Assembly: GCA_026391435.1 (NCBI GenBank)
Contig: JAPLEJ010000005.1
Location: 1-64,000 of the forward strand
Direction: 5' to 3'
Length of the DNA: 64,000 bases
From: Bacteroidota bacterium
Lineage (GTDB): Bacteria; Bacteroidota; Bacteroidia; Chitinophagales; Chitinophagaceae
Below the pieces are notes generated by a model, which worked only from the letters and a program-made list of their open reading frames with translations, was not told the DNA's origin and made no database searches. Every line of letters begins with the position of its first letter. Positions within the stretch are counted from its first letter, which is position 1. Positions 54,169 through 64,000 of this stretch are shown in pieces. The position numbers were made by a program, and so were the translations under genes.

Positions 54169-54639
54169 ATGGAACCAAGTGTATTAATAGATAAGGTAAA
54201 AGCAGTCATCGACCCTTTTTTAGAAGAGGATCAAAGCTATTTTTGCGTTCAGATAAAAATCAAACCAACTAATAATATTAAAGTGTTTTTAGATGGGGAC
54301 AAAGGGTTGCCTATTGAGCGATGTACTTTTTTTAATCGAAAATTGTACAAAGCCATCGAAGAAGAAGCCTGGTTTCCCGAAGGTGATTTTTCATTAGAAG
54401 TATCGTCGCCTGGTGTAGACGAACCTTTAATATTGAATCGTCAATATCAAAAAAACATAGGTCGTAAAGTGATGGTTACTTTAAATGATGCAAGTGAAAA
54501 AATAGGTCAACTCATGACAGTTTCGGAAACTGAAATTGTATTAGAGTGGACTGAAGGAAAAGGTAAAAAAGCAATCCAACAACAATTGCTGATCCCATTT
54601 GAGAATATTAAATCAACTATAGTTCAAGTTCAATTTTAA
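54169..54639 (+). CDS. rimP: Ribosome maturation factor RimP
   Basis: A 156-residue RimP: N-terminal KH-like domain (FCVQIKIKPTNNIKVFLDGDKGLPIERCTFFNRKL) with EVSSPGVDEPL as the signature, and a C-terminal SH3-like domain. It aids 30S assembly. It is the first gene of the rimP-nusA-infB operon, as in most bacteria. Confidence 0.94.
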   Translation: MEPSVLIDKVKAVIDPFLEEDQSYFCVQIKIKPTNNIKVFLDGDKGLPIERCTFFNRKLYKAIEEEAWFPEGDFSLEVSSPGVDEPLILNRQYQKNIGRKVMVTLNDASEKIGQLMTVSETEIVLEWTEGKGKKAIQQQLLIPFENIKSTIVQVQF

Positions 54640-54677
54640 CAAATCATCAAGCGCAAAGCTTGAAAAAAAATTATGTT

Positions 54678-55928
54678 ATGGCAAGTATAAATTTGATCGA
54701 AGCATTTCAGGAGTTTAAAGACGCTGAAAATATTGATCGCCCAACGATGATGAAAGTGGTAGAAGATGTTTTTAAAACTTTGATCAGAAAAAAGTATGGT
54801 AGTGACGAAAACTTTGATGTTATCGTGAATGCCGAAAAAGGAGATTTGGAAATAATTCGTCGTCGTCAAATCCGACCCGATGATGATGTTGACAATCCTT
54901 TAGAGGAAGTACCTTATTCATACGCAATCAAGATAGAGCCTGACTTTGAGATAGGTGAAGATTTATATGAAGAGGTAGATATTTTAGACTTTGGTCGTAG
55001 GGCCATATTAGCAGCTAAACAAACTTTAGCTTCTCGTATTAATGACCTTAAGAAAAATGTTTTAGTAAAAAAATATTCCGATCGCATTGGCGATATTATT
55101 AATGCTGAAATTTATCAGGTTTGGAAAAAAGAAGTTTTATTACTAGATGAAGAAGGTAATGAATTGATTCTTCCAAAAACAGAACAAATTCCTCAAGACT
55201 TTTTTAAGAAAGGAGAAAATATTCGTGCTGTAGTAGCAAGAGTGGATATGAAAAATAATTCACCTGTTATTATATTATCAAGAACAAGTCCTTTATTCTT
55301 AGCTAAATTATTAGAAATTGAAGTGCCTGAAATATTTGATGGTTTAATTACCATTAAAAAAATTGTGCGTGAACCAGGTGAGCGTGCTAAAGTTGCTGTT
55401 GAATCTTTTGACGATCGTATTGATCCAGTAGGTGCTTGTGTGGGAATGAAAGGAAGTCGTATCCATGGTATTGTAAGAGAATTAAAAAATGAAAATATTG
55501 ATGTCATTAATTTTACAACTAATACTCAATTACTAATTCAACGTTCATTAACACCTGCTAAAATTAGCTATATGAATATTGACACCGAAACAAAGCGTGT
55601 CGAAGTTTATTTGCCAGCTGATCAGGTTTCTTTAGCCATTGGCCGTCGTGGGGTGAATATTAAATTAGCTGCTGAATTAACAGGCTTTGAATTAGATGTT
55701 TATCGTGAAGACGAGGAAATCGTTGATGAATTTGATATTGATTTAGATGAATTTAGCGATGAAATTGAAACTTGGATCATTGATGAATTCAAGCGTGTGG
55801 GTTGTGATACTGCTCGCAGCGTTATCAAGCTAAGTGCCGATGAACTAGAAAGAAGAACCGATTTAGAAAAAGAGACCATCGCGGATGTGCGTCGAATTTT
55901 ACAAGAAGAGTTTGATAAAGGTGAATAA
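54678..55928 (+). CDS. nusA: Transcription factor NusA
   Basis: A 416-residue NusA: N-terminal RNA polymerase-binding domain (NLIEAFQEFKDAENIDRPTMM), S1 domain (about 130-200), two KH domains (PGERAKVAVESFDDRIDPVGACVGMKG; VYLPADQVSLAIGRRGVNIKLA), and a short acidic C-terminus with one helix-hairpin-helix-like unit. ATG 54678 (MASINLIEAF) matches the family N-terminus; an in-frame TTG six codons upstream is unlikely. It controls pausing, termination and antitermination. Confidence 0.94.
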   Translation: MASINLIEAFQEFKDAENIDRPTMMKVVEDVFKTLIRKKYGSDENFDVIVNAEKGDLEIIRRRQIRPDDDVDNPLEEVPYSYAIKIEPDFEIGEDLYEEVDILDFGRRAILAAKQTLASRINDLKKNVLVKKYSDRIGDIINAEIYQVWKKEVLLLDEEGNELILPKTEQIPQDFFKKGENIRAVVARVDMKNNSPVIILSRTSPLFLAKLLEIEVPEIFDGLITIKKIVREPGERAKVAVESFDDRIDPVGACVGMKGSRIHGIVRELKNENIDVINFTTNTQLLIQRSLTPAKISYMNIDTETKRVEVYLPADQVSLAIGRRGVNIKLAAELTGFELDVYREDEEIVDEFDIDLDEFSDEIETWIIDEFKRVGCDTARSVIKLSADELERRTDLEKETIADVRRILQEEFDKGE

Positions 55929-55996
55929 CCTTGATTTTTGAAAGTATATTTGTATTAGGTTACTCGTTCCCATAAAAAGGGACAAAAAACAATAGA

Positions 55997-58843
55997 ATGT
56001 CAGAATTGAAATTACCAAGATTGTTAGCAGCTGCTAAGGAGTTCAACATCGGTCAAGATACCTTGATTGAGTTCCTAGCTAAGAAAGGTTTCCCCAAGGA
56101 CGACCTTAAGCCAGCGGCTAAATTAACGGAGGATCAGTATTACGCTTTACAAGCTGAATTCCAGGGCGACAAAGTGGCCAGGGATAAAGCAGATCATGTG
56201 GAATTGCCTAAAAATGCAATCACTGATAAAGCTAAAAAGCCAGAGGAAGCCGTTGCCAAAAAAGCACCTGAAGCTCAAGAAGCCGAAGTGCCTAAGGCAA
56301 AAGAAACTAAAGTAGCTGCCGATAAAAAAGCAAGTAAAGCTGAAAAGACAATTGAAGAAGTTCCTGCTGAACAAGTAACTACCAATATCAAAGTACCTGA
56401 AGTGGAAACACCAAAGGTCATCAACAAGATTGATTTATCTCAAATTGATTCCTCTACTCGACCTAAAAAAGCAACCAAAAAAGCAGATGCTCCCAAAGAG
56501 CCAGAAGCCAAGCCAGCCGAAAAAGCACCAGCTGCTAAATCGGCATCCAAAAAATCAGCTCCAGTCGATCATTCTATTGCGCCCGAAAATGTGCATGGTA
56601 AAATTGAAAATATTAGGGCTGACAAATTAGAAGGTCCAAAAGTGATGGGTAAAATTGATTTACCTGTCAATAGCGATACAAGGCCAAAACCAATGAGCCA
56701 GGAGGAAAAGCGAGTTCGTAAACGCATTCCTACTCCAACAGGTCGTCCTCCACAACAAGGCGGTGCGCAAGGTGGAGGCAATCGTCCAGGGGGCGGAGCC
56801 CAAGGTGGAAACAGACCAGGTGGTAATAAACCAGGTGGTGGATACCAAGGACAAGGGGGCAATAGACCAGGTGGTAACAGACCAGGTGGCAATCGAAATG
56901 CACCACAAACACCCGAACAAAAAGAAATTGGTCAAAAAGCCATTCAAGATAAGATCAAAGAAACACAGGCTAAATTATCAGGCCAAGGAGGTCGCGGTAA
57001 AAGTTTGAAATCTAAATATCGTCGTGCTAAAAGAGAAGAAGCTGCAGAGAATGAGCAAAGTGAAGTAAGAGATAATAAATTACAAGTAACTGAATTTGTA
57101 ACTGTAAGTGAGTTGTCAAGTTTAATGGATGTCAGTTTTGCTGATATCATTAGCAAGTGTATGAATTTGGGTATCATGGTTTCTATTAACCAAAGATTAG
57201 ATGCGGAAGTCATTGAATTAGTAGCAAGCGAATTTGCTTTTGAAGTAGAATTTGTTGGACTAGAAGATGTAGAAGAAATGGATGAAGAAGAAGAAGCAGA
57301 AGATTTAGCCAACTTAGTGGAACGTCCTCCTATTGTTACCATTATGGGTCACGTAGATCACGGTAAAACTTCTTTATTGGATTATATACGTAATGCCAAT
57401 GTTGTAGCAGGTGAAGCAGGAGGTATTACACAACATATTGGGGCATACGAGGTAACCTTGCCAAATGGCAAAGCCATTACTTTCTTAGATACACCGGGTC
57501 ACGAAGCGTTTACAGCGATGCGTGCAAGAGGTGCTAAAGTAACTGATATCGCCATCATTGTAGTAGCAGCGGATGATGCTGTAATGCCTCAAACAAAAGA
57601 GGCTATTTCGCATGCGCAAGCTGCGAGTGTTCCAATGATATTTGCAGTCAACAAAATTGATAAGGACGGCGCGAATCCACAAAAAATATACGAGCAACTT
57701 TCTCAAATGAATATTTTAGTAGAAGCTTGGGGTGGTAAATTCCAAAACCAAGAGTTGTCTGCTAAGCAAGGATTGAATGTAGATACCTTATTAGAAAAAG
57801 TTATTTTAGAATCTGATTTATTAGATTTAAAAGCCAACCCTAATAGAGAAGGTACAGGAACCATCATTGAAGCCTCTTTAGATAAAGGGCGTGGTTATGT
57901 CGCCACTATTTTAGTACAAAACGGAACTTTAAAACAAGGTGATTTAATTTTATCTGGACAATATTATGGTCGTGTAAAAGCGATGTTTAATGAGCGTAAT
58001 CAACGTATTGATTCAGCACCTCCTTCTACACCAGTGGTGATATTAGGATTGAATGGAGCACCACAAGCGGGTGAGAAATTCAAAGTATTTGAAGATGAGT
58101 CTGAAGCAAAAGAATTAGCTACTAAACGCGCTCAATTATTAAGAGAGCAAGGTTTAAGAACTAGAAAACATATTACATTAGATGAAATTGGTCGTCGTTT
58201 GGCCTTAGGTAATTTCAAGGAATTGAATATTATTATCAAAGGGGATGTGGATGGATCAGTTGAAGCCTTGAGTGACTCATTACAAAAATTATCTACCGAA
58301 GAAATTGCTGTAAGAGTTGTATTAAAAGGGGTAGGACAAATTTCTGAATCAGATGTATTGTTATCTGCTGCGTCGGATGCCATCATTATTGGATTTAATG
58401 TTCGACCTAGTATGCAAGCAAACAAATTAGCTGAAACAGAAGGGGTGGAAATTAAATTATATTCCATTATCTATAACGCCATTGATGAAATTAAGAGTGC
58501 AATGGAAGGTATGTTAGAACCTAAGATTCAGGAAAAAATTACTGCGAATGTTGAAGTAAGAGAAGTATACAAATTTGATAAAGCAACAGTTGCAGGATGT
58601 TTTGTATTGGATGGCAAATTGAGTAGAAATAGTAAAATACGTATTATCCGTGATGGTATTGTGGAATACCCTAAAGGGGAAGGTCAAGCCGCAGAATTGG
58701 GAAGTTTGAAGCGATTCAAAGACGATGCCAAGGAAGTGGTTTCCAATATGGAATGTGGTTTAACGATTAAAAACTTTATTGACTTGAAGGTGGGGGATAT
58801 CGTGGAAGCATTTGAAGAAGAGGAAGTAAAGCGTACTTTATAA
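55997..58843 (+). CDS. infB: Translation initiation factor IF-2
   Basis: A 948-residue IF-2. Residues 1-60 form the N-terminal helical domain; about 70-250 is a long lysine/glutamate/alanine-rich linker; about 254-303 holds a glycine-rich tract with four NRPGG units and one NKPGG. The GTPase domain has GHVDHGKTS near residue 451, DTPGHEAF and NKIDK. IF-2 domains II, III and C1/C2 follow. It positions initiator tRNA on the ribosome. A TATATTTG at 55945-55952 may be an internal promoter. Confidence 0.96.
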   Translation: MSELKLPRLLAAAKEFNIGQDTLIEFLAKKGFPKDDLKPAAKLTEDQYYALQAEFQGDKVARDKADHVELPKNAITDKAKKPEEAVAKKAPEAQEAEVPKAKETKVAADKKASKAEKTIEEVPAEQVTTNIKVPEVETPKVINKIDLSQIDSSTRPKKATKKADAPKEPEAKPAEKAPAAKSASKKSAPVDHSIAPENVHGKIENIRADKLEGPKVMGKIDLPVNSDTRPKPMSQEEKRVRKRIPTPTGRPPQQGGAQGGGNRPGGGAQGGNRPGGNKPGGGYQGQGGNRPGGNRPGGNRNAPQTPEQKEIGQKAIQDKIKETQAKLSGQGGRGKSLKSKYRRAKREEAAENEQSEVRDNKLQVTEFVTVSELSSLMDVSFADIISKCMNLGIMVSINQRLDAEVIELVASEFAFEVEFVGLEDVEEMDEEEEAEDLANLVERPPIVTIMGHVDHGKTSLLDYIRNANVVAGEAGGITQHIGAYEVTLPNGKAITFLDTPGHEAFTAMRARGAKVTDIAIIVVAADDAVMPQTKEAISHAQAASVPMIFAVNKIDKDGANPQKIYEQLSQMNILVEAWGGKFQNQELSAKQGLNVDTLLEKVILESDLLDLKANPNREGTGTIIEASLDKGRGYVATILVQNGTLKQGDLILSGQYYGRVKAMFNERNQRIDSAPPSTPVVILGLNGAPQAGEKFKVFEDESEAKELATKRAQLLREQGLRTRKHITLDEIGRRLALGNFKELNIIIKGDVDGSVEALSDSLQKLSTEEIAVRVVLKGVGQISESDVLLSAASDAIIIGFNVRPSMQANKLAETEGVEIKLYSIIYNAIDEIKSAMEGMLEPKIQEKITANVEVREVYKFDKATVAGCFVLDGKLSRNSKIRIIRDGIVEYPKGEGQAAELGSLKRFKDDAKEVVSNMECGLTIKNFIDLKVGDIVEAFEEEEVKRTL

Positions 58844-58911
58844 AATAATTAAGATTTGATGCTTGGAAAAATCAACCTAGTATCTGACCTTTAAACATTA
58901 ATTTAATTTCG

Positions 58912-60303
58912 ATGAAAATAGTTAGCATTGTTTTTCCCATTCTTTTTTTATCCTTATCCGTTCAAACGAATGCGCAGGTTAAAAAAGTATTAGCAGATAA
59001 AATTGTGGGAACGGTAGGTGATAAATATATTTTAAAATCCGACATTGACAATTCCCTTCTTGACATGAAGAGACAAGCGCAAGGTCAGGAAAATGTAGTA
59101 CTCCCTAGTAGCTGTCAAATAGTAGAGCAACAATTAATGAGAAAAGCATTGGTGCTGCAAGCTGAGAAGGATTCTATTTTAGTAACAGAAGAAGAGGTAG
59201 AGAGTGCTATTGATAGCAAAATCAGAAATTTTCTTCAACAATTTGGTTCTAAAGAAGTGCTAGAAGAGGTAGCAGGTCGCAGCATTTTTCAATTAAAGGA
59301 GGACTTTAGAACAATGATTAAGGAGCAAAAATTGGCCGAGGAAATGCAGAAAAAGGTGGTCGATAAAATTAAAATCACACCCTTTGAAGTGAGGGCCTTT
59401 TATAATAAAATTCCATCAGATAGTTTGCCTTTGTATGAAAGTGAAGTGAATATGGCAGAAATCATTATGCATCCTAAAGCCAATCGTGATATTGAAGAAT
59501 ATGTCATTAAACAATTATCAGATTATCGAAGACAAGTTGAAGCTGGCCTTAATAAATTTGATCAATTAGTAAAGTTGTATTCTGAAGATCCAAGCGCAAA
59601 AGAAAACCTTGGACAATTCCATTTGAATAGAAATGAAAAAACTTGGGATCCTGCTTTTATGGCGGGCGCTTTTCGTTTAAAAGAAGGACAAATTTCAGCA
59701 CCTATTAAGTCTAAATTTGGATATCATATTATACAGCTTATTTCTCGTTCAGGGGATGATGCCGTGGTGAAGCACATTTTACGTATGCCGCCCATTACCA
59801 AAGACGAAATTAATGAAGCAAAACATTTCTTAGATAGTGTAAGAAAAGAAATTATTGCCAATAGAATGACTTTTGGGGAAGCAGTTAATAAATTTAGTGA
59901 TGATGAGAGTAGTAAGTTTAGCGGTGGCGCTATTTCTGGTTCAGACGGGTCCTCCTATGTTAATATTGACCAATTAGATAAGGACATGGTCATTCTACTA
60001 CAAACTTTAAAACCAGGTGATGTTTCTGAACCACAGATAACAACAGATGATCGTGGCAGACAAACTGTTAGATTGGTCTATTTTAGAGAACGAACTACAC
60101 CACATAAAGAAAATTTAAGAGAAGATTACAACCGTGTTTCACAGCGTGCTTTGGATGAAAAAAAGCAAAAGCAAATAGAAGTATGGTTTAAAGAACATAT
60201 CCCTAATTATTACATTTTTGTAGATACTGAATATCATGCTTGCCCTGAATTAATCAATTGGAGCAAAGCAGCTGATGCCATTCTTACTGAAAAAGTGTAT
60301 TAA
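58912..60303 (+). CDS. surA: SurA-like periplasmic peptidyl-prolyl isomerase
   Basis: A 463-residue exported protein: signal peptide (ends near TNAQ), a SurA N-terminal helical domain (about 28-170) and two parvulin domains (about 178-285, with FGYHIIQLI as typical core, and 288-395). It chaperones outer-membrane proteins. Unlike Escherichia coli SurA, the C-terminal helical part is extended and includes a cysteine. It is followed by the purF-like gene 11 bp later. Confidence 0.88.
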   Translation: MKIVSIVFPILFLSLSVQTNAQVKKVLADKIVGTVGDKYILKSDIDNSLLDMKRQAQGQENVVLPSSCQIVEQQLMRKALVLQAEKDSILVTEEEVESAIDSKIRNFLQQFGSKEVLEEVAGRSIFQLKEDFRTMIKEQKLAEEMQKKVVDKIKITPFEVRAFYNKIPSDSLPLYESEVNMAEIIMHPKANRDIEEYVIKQLSDYRRQVEAGLNKFDQLVKLYSEDPSAKENLGQFHLNRNEKTWDPAFMAGAFRLKEGQISAPIKSKFGYHIIQLISRSGDDAVVKHILRMPPITKDEINEAKHFLDSVRKEIIANRMTFGEAVNKFSDDESSKFSGGAISGSDGSSYVNIDQLDKDMVILLQTLKPGDVSEPQITTDDRGRQTVRLVYFRERTTPHKENLREDYNRVSQRALDEKKQKQIEVWFKEHIPNYYIFVDTEYHACPELINWSKAADAILTEKVY

Positions 60304-60314
60304 TTTTATCCGTC

Positions 60315-62162
60315 ATGAGTGATGAAATCAAACATGAATGTGGGCTAGCTTACATTCGACTTAGAAAGCCTCTTTCTTATTATCTTCAAAAAAGAGGATC
60401 GGTCACCTACGGCTTAAATAAGCTGTATTTGTTGATGGAAAAGCAACATAATCGTGGACAGGATGGGGCGGGGTTGGCTACTTTAAAATTAAATATTGAG
60501 CCAGGAAATCCTTTTTTATATCGACTTCGTAGTAACGCGCAACAGCCCATTGCAGATTTATTTTATAAAATAGGGCTAGAAATTCAAGAGTTAGAAAAAT
60601 TCCAACCAGATATTACCAAGCACCCTGGATTGATGAAAGGGCATTTGCCATTTATGGGTGAAATACTTTTAGGTCATTTAAGATATGGCACACAAGGAAA
60701 AAACAATATTGAATTTTGTCATCCTTTCATCAAAAGAAATTTAGTCCCTGGAAAAAATTTGGCCTTAGCGGGTAATTTTAATTTAGTCAACACAGATGAA
60801 TTATATCAACATATAAAATTAGAGCCAGGTACATTTGAAAAAGAAAGTGACTTAGCTGCCATGATGGAAGTGATTCATCATTTTTTAGAAAAAGAAGAAC
60901 AGCTCAACCCTAATGAGCCTAACATAGTGAATGTATTAAAAAATGCAGTTCCTTTATTTGATGGAGGTTTTACAGTAGGGGGTTTATTGGGCAATGGATA
61001 TAGTTTTATAATGAGAGATGCGCATGGCATTAGACCTGCTTATTATTATATTGATGACGAAGTAATTGTTGCTGCAAGTGAACGCGCTGCCATTAGAACT
61101 ACTTTTAATGTTGCTGAAAATGAAGTCTTGGAACTCATGCCTGGTATGGCTTTGGTGGTAGATGATCATGGAAAATATTCAGTTGAACAGATTATTCCTG
61201 CAAAGGAAAGAAGAGCATGCTCTTTTGAACGCATCTATTTCTCGAGAGGGAGTGATGAAAAAATCTATCGTGAAAGAATTGCATTGGGGAATCATTTAAG
61301 CGTTCGCGTATTAGATCGAATAGAAAAAGATTTAAAAAATACTATATTTTCTTATATCCCCAATACCGCCGAAGTGGCCTTTTACGGTTTGATAAAAGGC
61401 ATGGAGGAGTATTTAAATAAAATAAAAGTAGAACGCATTTTAAGTTGGGGAAATGATGTAGATCCGGAGAAGTTGGAAGCCATGGTCAATCGAAAAATCA
61501 GACAAGAAAAAATTGCAATTAAGGATGTTAAATTAAGAACATTTATTACTGAGGATGCTAATCGTAATGAAATGGTTCAGCATGTGTATGATATCACTTA
61601 TGGCACCGTCCGAAAAGATGAAGATACATTAGTGGTGATAGATGATAGTATTGTGCGCGGCACGACTTTAAAGGAAAGTATCATTCGAATGTTATCAAGA
61701 TTATCTCCTAAAAAAATTATTGTTGTATCCTCGGCGCCACAAATTAGGTATCCTGATTGTTACGGCATTGACATGAGTAAAATGGGTGATTTTATTGCAT
61801 TTAGAGCCGTGATTGCTTTGCTGAATGAAAAGGGAATGGTGAGTGTGATTGACGATGTTTTACATAAGATTAAAGAACTTGAAACACAGGGAGCCTTACA
61901 CACTGAAAATGTGGTTCGTCAATTATATAAACCATTTACTCCCGAGGAAATATCAGATAAGATTGCTCAATTAATAACGCCAGACAATATTACAATTCCA
62001 GTAGAAGTAATTTATCAAACCATTGAGGATTTACATGAGTGTTGTCCTACCAATACAGGCGATTGGTATTTTACAGGAAACTATCCTACGCCAGGTGGTA
62101 ATAAAGTTTGTAACAAAGCTTTTGTGAACTTTATGGAAGGTAAAAATGTAAGAGGTTATTAA
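60315..62162 (+). CDS. purF: Amidophosphoribosyltransferase (PurF), long form
   Basis: A 615-residue enzyme. The Ntn-glutaminase domain has its candidate nucleophile Cys9 after an 8-residue propeptide-like leader (MSDEIKHEC) and KQHNRGQDGAGLA, FILGHLRYGTQG-like and GNFNLVN motifs. The PRTase domain has VVIDDSIVRGTT near residue 439. The usual PurF is about 470-500 residues; this is the long Bacteroidota version with inserts. It makes phosphoribosylamine, the first step of purine synthesis, unless this long paralogue has diverged. Confidence 0.88.
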   Translation: MSDEIKHECGLAYIRLRKPLSYYLQKRGSVTYGLNKLYLLMEKQHNRGQDGAGLATLKLNIEPGNPFLYRLRSNAQQPIADLFYKIGLEIQELEKFQPDITKHPGLMKGHLPFMGEILLGHLRYGTQGKNNIEFCHPFIKRNLVPGKNLALAGNFNLVNTDELYQHIKLEPGTFEKESDLAAMMEVIHHFLEKEEQLNPNEPNIVNVLKNAVPLFDGGFTVGGLLGNGYSFIMRDAHGIRPAYYYIDDEVIVAASERAAIRTTFNVAENEVLELMPGMALVVDDHGKYSVEQIIPAKERRACSFERIYFSRGSDEKIYRERIALGNHLSVRVLDRIEKDLKNTIFSYIPNTAEVAFYGLIKGMEEYLNKIKVERILSWGNDVDPEKLEAMVNRKIRQEKIAIKDVKLRTFITEDANRNEMVQHVYDITYGTVRKDEDTLVVIDDSIVRGTTLKESIIRMLSRLSPKKIIVVSSAPQIRYPDCYGIDMSKMGDFIAFRAVIALLNEKGMVSVIDDVLHKIKELETQGALHTENVVRQLYKPFTPEEISDKIAQLITPDNITIPVEVIYQTIEDLHECCPTNTGDWYFTGNYPTPGGNKVCNKAFVNFMEGKNVRGY

Positions 62163-62168
62163 TAACCC

Positions 62169-63233
62169 TTATACGCGATAGCAAATAGCATTAATATTCA
62201 TGCCTGCTCCTACAGAAGCGAAAATAACAATATCACCTTTGTTCAATTGATGTTCCTTATATTTTCCTCTTTTTACTAAGTCGTATAAAGTGGGGATAGT
62301 GGCTACTGAACTATTTCCCAAATCATGAATGCTCATTGGCATTATATTTTCTGGAATGGTTCTAATATCATACAACTTAAATAAAGCCTTAATGAATCCT
62401 TCATCCATTTTTTCATTGGCTTGGTGCAAAAAGAATTTTTTTACATCATGAATATCAATGCCTGCTTTTTCAATACATTCTTTCATGGCCAAAGGCACAT
62501 TTTTAATGGCGTATTCATATACTTTTCGACCCTTCATTTTAATATAACGCGTCGCTTCCTCTCCCTCTGGATGATAAGACTTACCTAAGTACAAAAAATA
62601 AGTTTCATCCACGCAATGACTTTGAACACTGGAAGCTAAAATGCCACTTGTGCTTGTGGTATCGCCTTCAACGATACATGCTCCAGCACCATCACTAAAA
62701 ATCATACTATCTCTATCATGGCTATCTACGACTCTGCTTAAAATTTCGGCACCAATGACCAAGCATCGTTTAGCCATACCTGATTTAATAAAAGAATCTG
62801 CCTGTATTACTCCTTGAATCCAACCGGGGCAACCAAATAAAATATCATAAGCCACACAGTTCGGGTTTTTAATACCCAATTGATGTTTTACCCTTGAAGC
62901 AATTGCAGGAATGGTATCTGTTTGAATTGTTCCGGGCAATACATTACCAAAATTATGGGCTACAATGATTTGATCAATGGTTTCAGGATCTATACCCGCA
63001 TCTTCAATTGCCATTTGTGCAGCTTTGGTTGCCATCTCCGAAGTATTCATATTTTCTTCGGCATACCTTCGCTCATAGATACCCGTTATGTCCTTAAACT
63101 TTTCAAATATTTCGGCATTAGGTGTTTTAATCAATTCGCCATCCTCTCCATAAAAGGTATGATCTTCAAAAGATTGATTGGTTTTAATAATGCTAGGAAT
63201 ATAACTTCCTGTTCCGCTTATGATGGTTGCCAT
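62169..63233 (-). CDS. Ketoacyl-ACP synthase III-like enzyme
   Basis: A 354-residue thiolase-fold enzyme with the KAS III triad: C135 in DILFGCPGW, His in FFLHQANEKM and Asn in LGNSSVATIP. It condenses an acyl-CoA or acyl-ACP with malonyl-ACP. Extra residues near the N-terminus (YGEDGELIKTPNAEIF) set it apart from the canonical FabH. Whether it primes fatty-acid synthesis or makes another lipid is unclear. It is convergent with purF (6-bp gap). Confidence 0.85.
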   Translation of the reverse strand: MATIISGTGSYIPSIIKTNQSFEDHTFYGEDGELIKTPNAEIFEKFKDITGIYERRYAEENMNTSEMATKAAQMAIEDAGIDPETIDQIIVAHNFGNVLPGTIQTDTIPAIASRVKHQLGIKNPNCVAYDILFGCPGWIQGVIQADSFIKSGMAKRCLVIGAEILSRVVDSHDRDSMIFSDGAGACIVEGDTTSTSGILASSVQSHCVDETYFLYLGKSYHPEGEEATRYIKMKGRKVYEYAIKNVPLAMKECIEKAGIDIHDVKKFFLHQANEKMDEGFIKALFKLYDIRTIPENIMPMSIHDLGNSSVATIPTLYDLVKRGKYKEHQLNKGDIVIFASVGAGMNINAICYRV

Positions 63234-63292
63234 TTAGAGGGGCTTTAGTAAGCAATGTTTGTGTAAAGCTAAGGTAAGCTTAATATATAATG

Positions 63293-64000
63293 TTAAATGT
63301 ATTTATCGCCTTTATGTCGTTTCACTTCTGCCACATATTCTTTGATAGACTGTTCTTTTTCTTTACTACAAATGAGTAATACATCTTTGGTATCCACTAT
63401 AATAAAATCATCTAAACCTTGGACTACTACTAGTTTATCCTTAGGTGCATTTATCATACACTTGGTAGCATCAATCACAATTACATTGTCTGAAGCAACT
63501 GCATTGCCAAAATAATCTTTTTCAATATTTTCATAAGCACTATTCCATGTACCTAAATCACTCCATCCAAAACTAGATGGGATAACAAATACATTATCCG
63601 CCTTTTCCATAATAGCAATGTCAATTGAAATATTCGTACACTGCGGATATATTTTTTGAATTGCTTTTGCTTCATCTGGCGTGTTGAAGAATTGTTTTTG
63701 CTGATCAAACAATTCATACATTTCTGGTTGGTTGATTTCAAAAGCAGTTAATATGGTAGATACTTTCCAAGCAAAAATACCTGCGTTCCATAAAAAATCG
63801 CCACTTGCTAAAAAAGAGGCTGCAATTTCTAAATCAGGTTTTTCGGTAAATGTTTTTACTTTATAAATACCCTTGGCTACTTCGAGGCCTTCGTATTGAA
63901 TATAACCATATCCCGTATTGGGATGCGTAGGCTTGATACCTAGGGTAGCTAAGGCTTTTATATTCGCAACAAAGTCAAGTGCTTGTAGCGTAATTTTTTG
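63293..64000 (-). CDS. manC: Mannose-1-phosphate guanylyltransferase, truncated by the window edge
   Basis: The reading frame runs unbroken from the stop at 63293 off the right edge (236 codons here). It shows GMP-family motifs: ATLGIKPTHPNTGYGYI, FTEKPDLEIA, SGDFLWNAGIFAWK and FGWSDLGTWNS. The N-terminal nucleotide-binding part lies outside the window. It makes GDP-mannose from mannose 1-phosphate and GTP, a precursor for surface polysaccharides. A short ORF starting at an internal ATG (63721) is not a separate gene. Confidence 0.88.
   Translation of the reverse strand, partial: QKITLQALDFVANIKALATLGIKPTHPNTGYGYIQYEGLEVAKGIYKVKTFTEKPDLEIAASFLASGDFLWNAGIFAWKVSTILTAFEINQPEMYELFDQQKQFFNTPDEAKAIQKIYPQCTNISIDIAIMEKADNVFVIPSSFGWSDLGTWNSAYENIEKDYFGNAVASDNVIVIDATKCMINAPKDKLVVVQGLDDFIIVDTKDVLLICSKEKEQSIKEYVAEVKRHKGDKYI

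Noticed and set aside
56569-56892. Proline/leucine-rich minus-strand frame of 107 residues
   Set aside because: It is the antisense reading of the glycine-rich repeat of infB, and its low complexity comes from that repeat.
56144-57010. CRISPR-like or tandem DNA repeats in infB
   Set aside because: The repetition is at the protein level (NRPGG and Lys/Glu/Ala-rich linker), with varied codons and no constant spacer, so it is not a CRISPR array.
63553-63741. Separate 62-residue minus-strand ORF near the right end
   Set aside because: It is out of frame with the mannose-1-phosphate guanylyltransferase, whose frame is open to the window edge.

Overview
The window is AT-rich DNA from a member of the Bacteroidota, most likely the Chitinophagaceae or a close relative. 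The lineage is inferred from three things seen in the sequence. The gene families are typical of the phylum: TonB-dependent receptors with carboxypeptidase-like N-termini, HYC_CC_PP, DUF6370, VF530, DUF4834 and PaiB-type proteins. Start regions are AT-rich and lack strong Shine-Dalgarno sequences. Several genes are preceded by the Bacteroidota -7 element TAnnTTTG, with a TTTG -33 element about 19-22 nt upstream in the best cases. No tRNA, rRNA, CRISPR array, transposase or phage gene was recognised.

Left end (1-2870): an accessory island of three toxin-antitoxin-like pairs, DUF2442/DUF4160, a RelE/HigB-HigA pair, and an inverted HigB-HigA pair. They are separated by three same-strand copies of a roughly 90-bp repeat that contains a terminator hairpin and ends in GTTAGG. 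From 2628 the region is more ordinary: a small membrane protein, a DUF3179 protein, a DUF4153 protein and a secreted alpha/beta hydrolase.

6979-15806: a probable copper/heavy-metal group (DUF6370, HYC_CC_PP, and a TonB receptor carrying its own HMA metal-binding domain), a TPR protein, a divergent class I isoprenoid-synthase-like protein, an outer-membrane barrel with a half-size MFS protein, and a DEAD-box RNA helicase that starts at TTG. 15852-19839: PhnA/YjdM, a GH29 alpha-L-fucosidase, and an arsR-arsM-arsC operon whose promoter is covered by a near-perfect palindrome.

19920-36602: a beta-propeller/phosphoesterase protein overlapping an arginase, a CDGSH iron-sulfur protein, secreted hydrolases, the ppx-ppk1 polyphosphate operon, an LpxH-like phosphatase with a glycosyltransferase, and a PLP-dependent dehydratase. 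36756-45568: a PhyH oxygenase, xylB-xylA followed by an APC permease and a DDAH-like hydrolase, a ClC channel, and a beta-carbonic anhydrase.

45858-50172: a TonB receptor and lipoprotein pair preceded by four tandem 11-bp units that have the layout of a Pho-box array. 50334-64000: divergent ald/Lrp, PaiB, HAD, then the core informational operon rimP-nusA-infB with a leader hairpin, a SurA-like isomerase, a long PurF-like enzyme, a KAS III enzyme and a truncated mannose-1-phosphate guanylyltransferase at the right edge.

The most interesting features are the repeat-punctuated toxin-antitoxin island, the 11-bp repeat array, the HMA-TonB receptor fusion, the orphan isoprenoid-synthase-like protein, the arsR operator/promoter and the rimP-nusA-infB leader attenuator. 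Most neighbourhood functions are inferred from family membership only.
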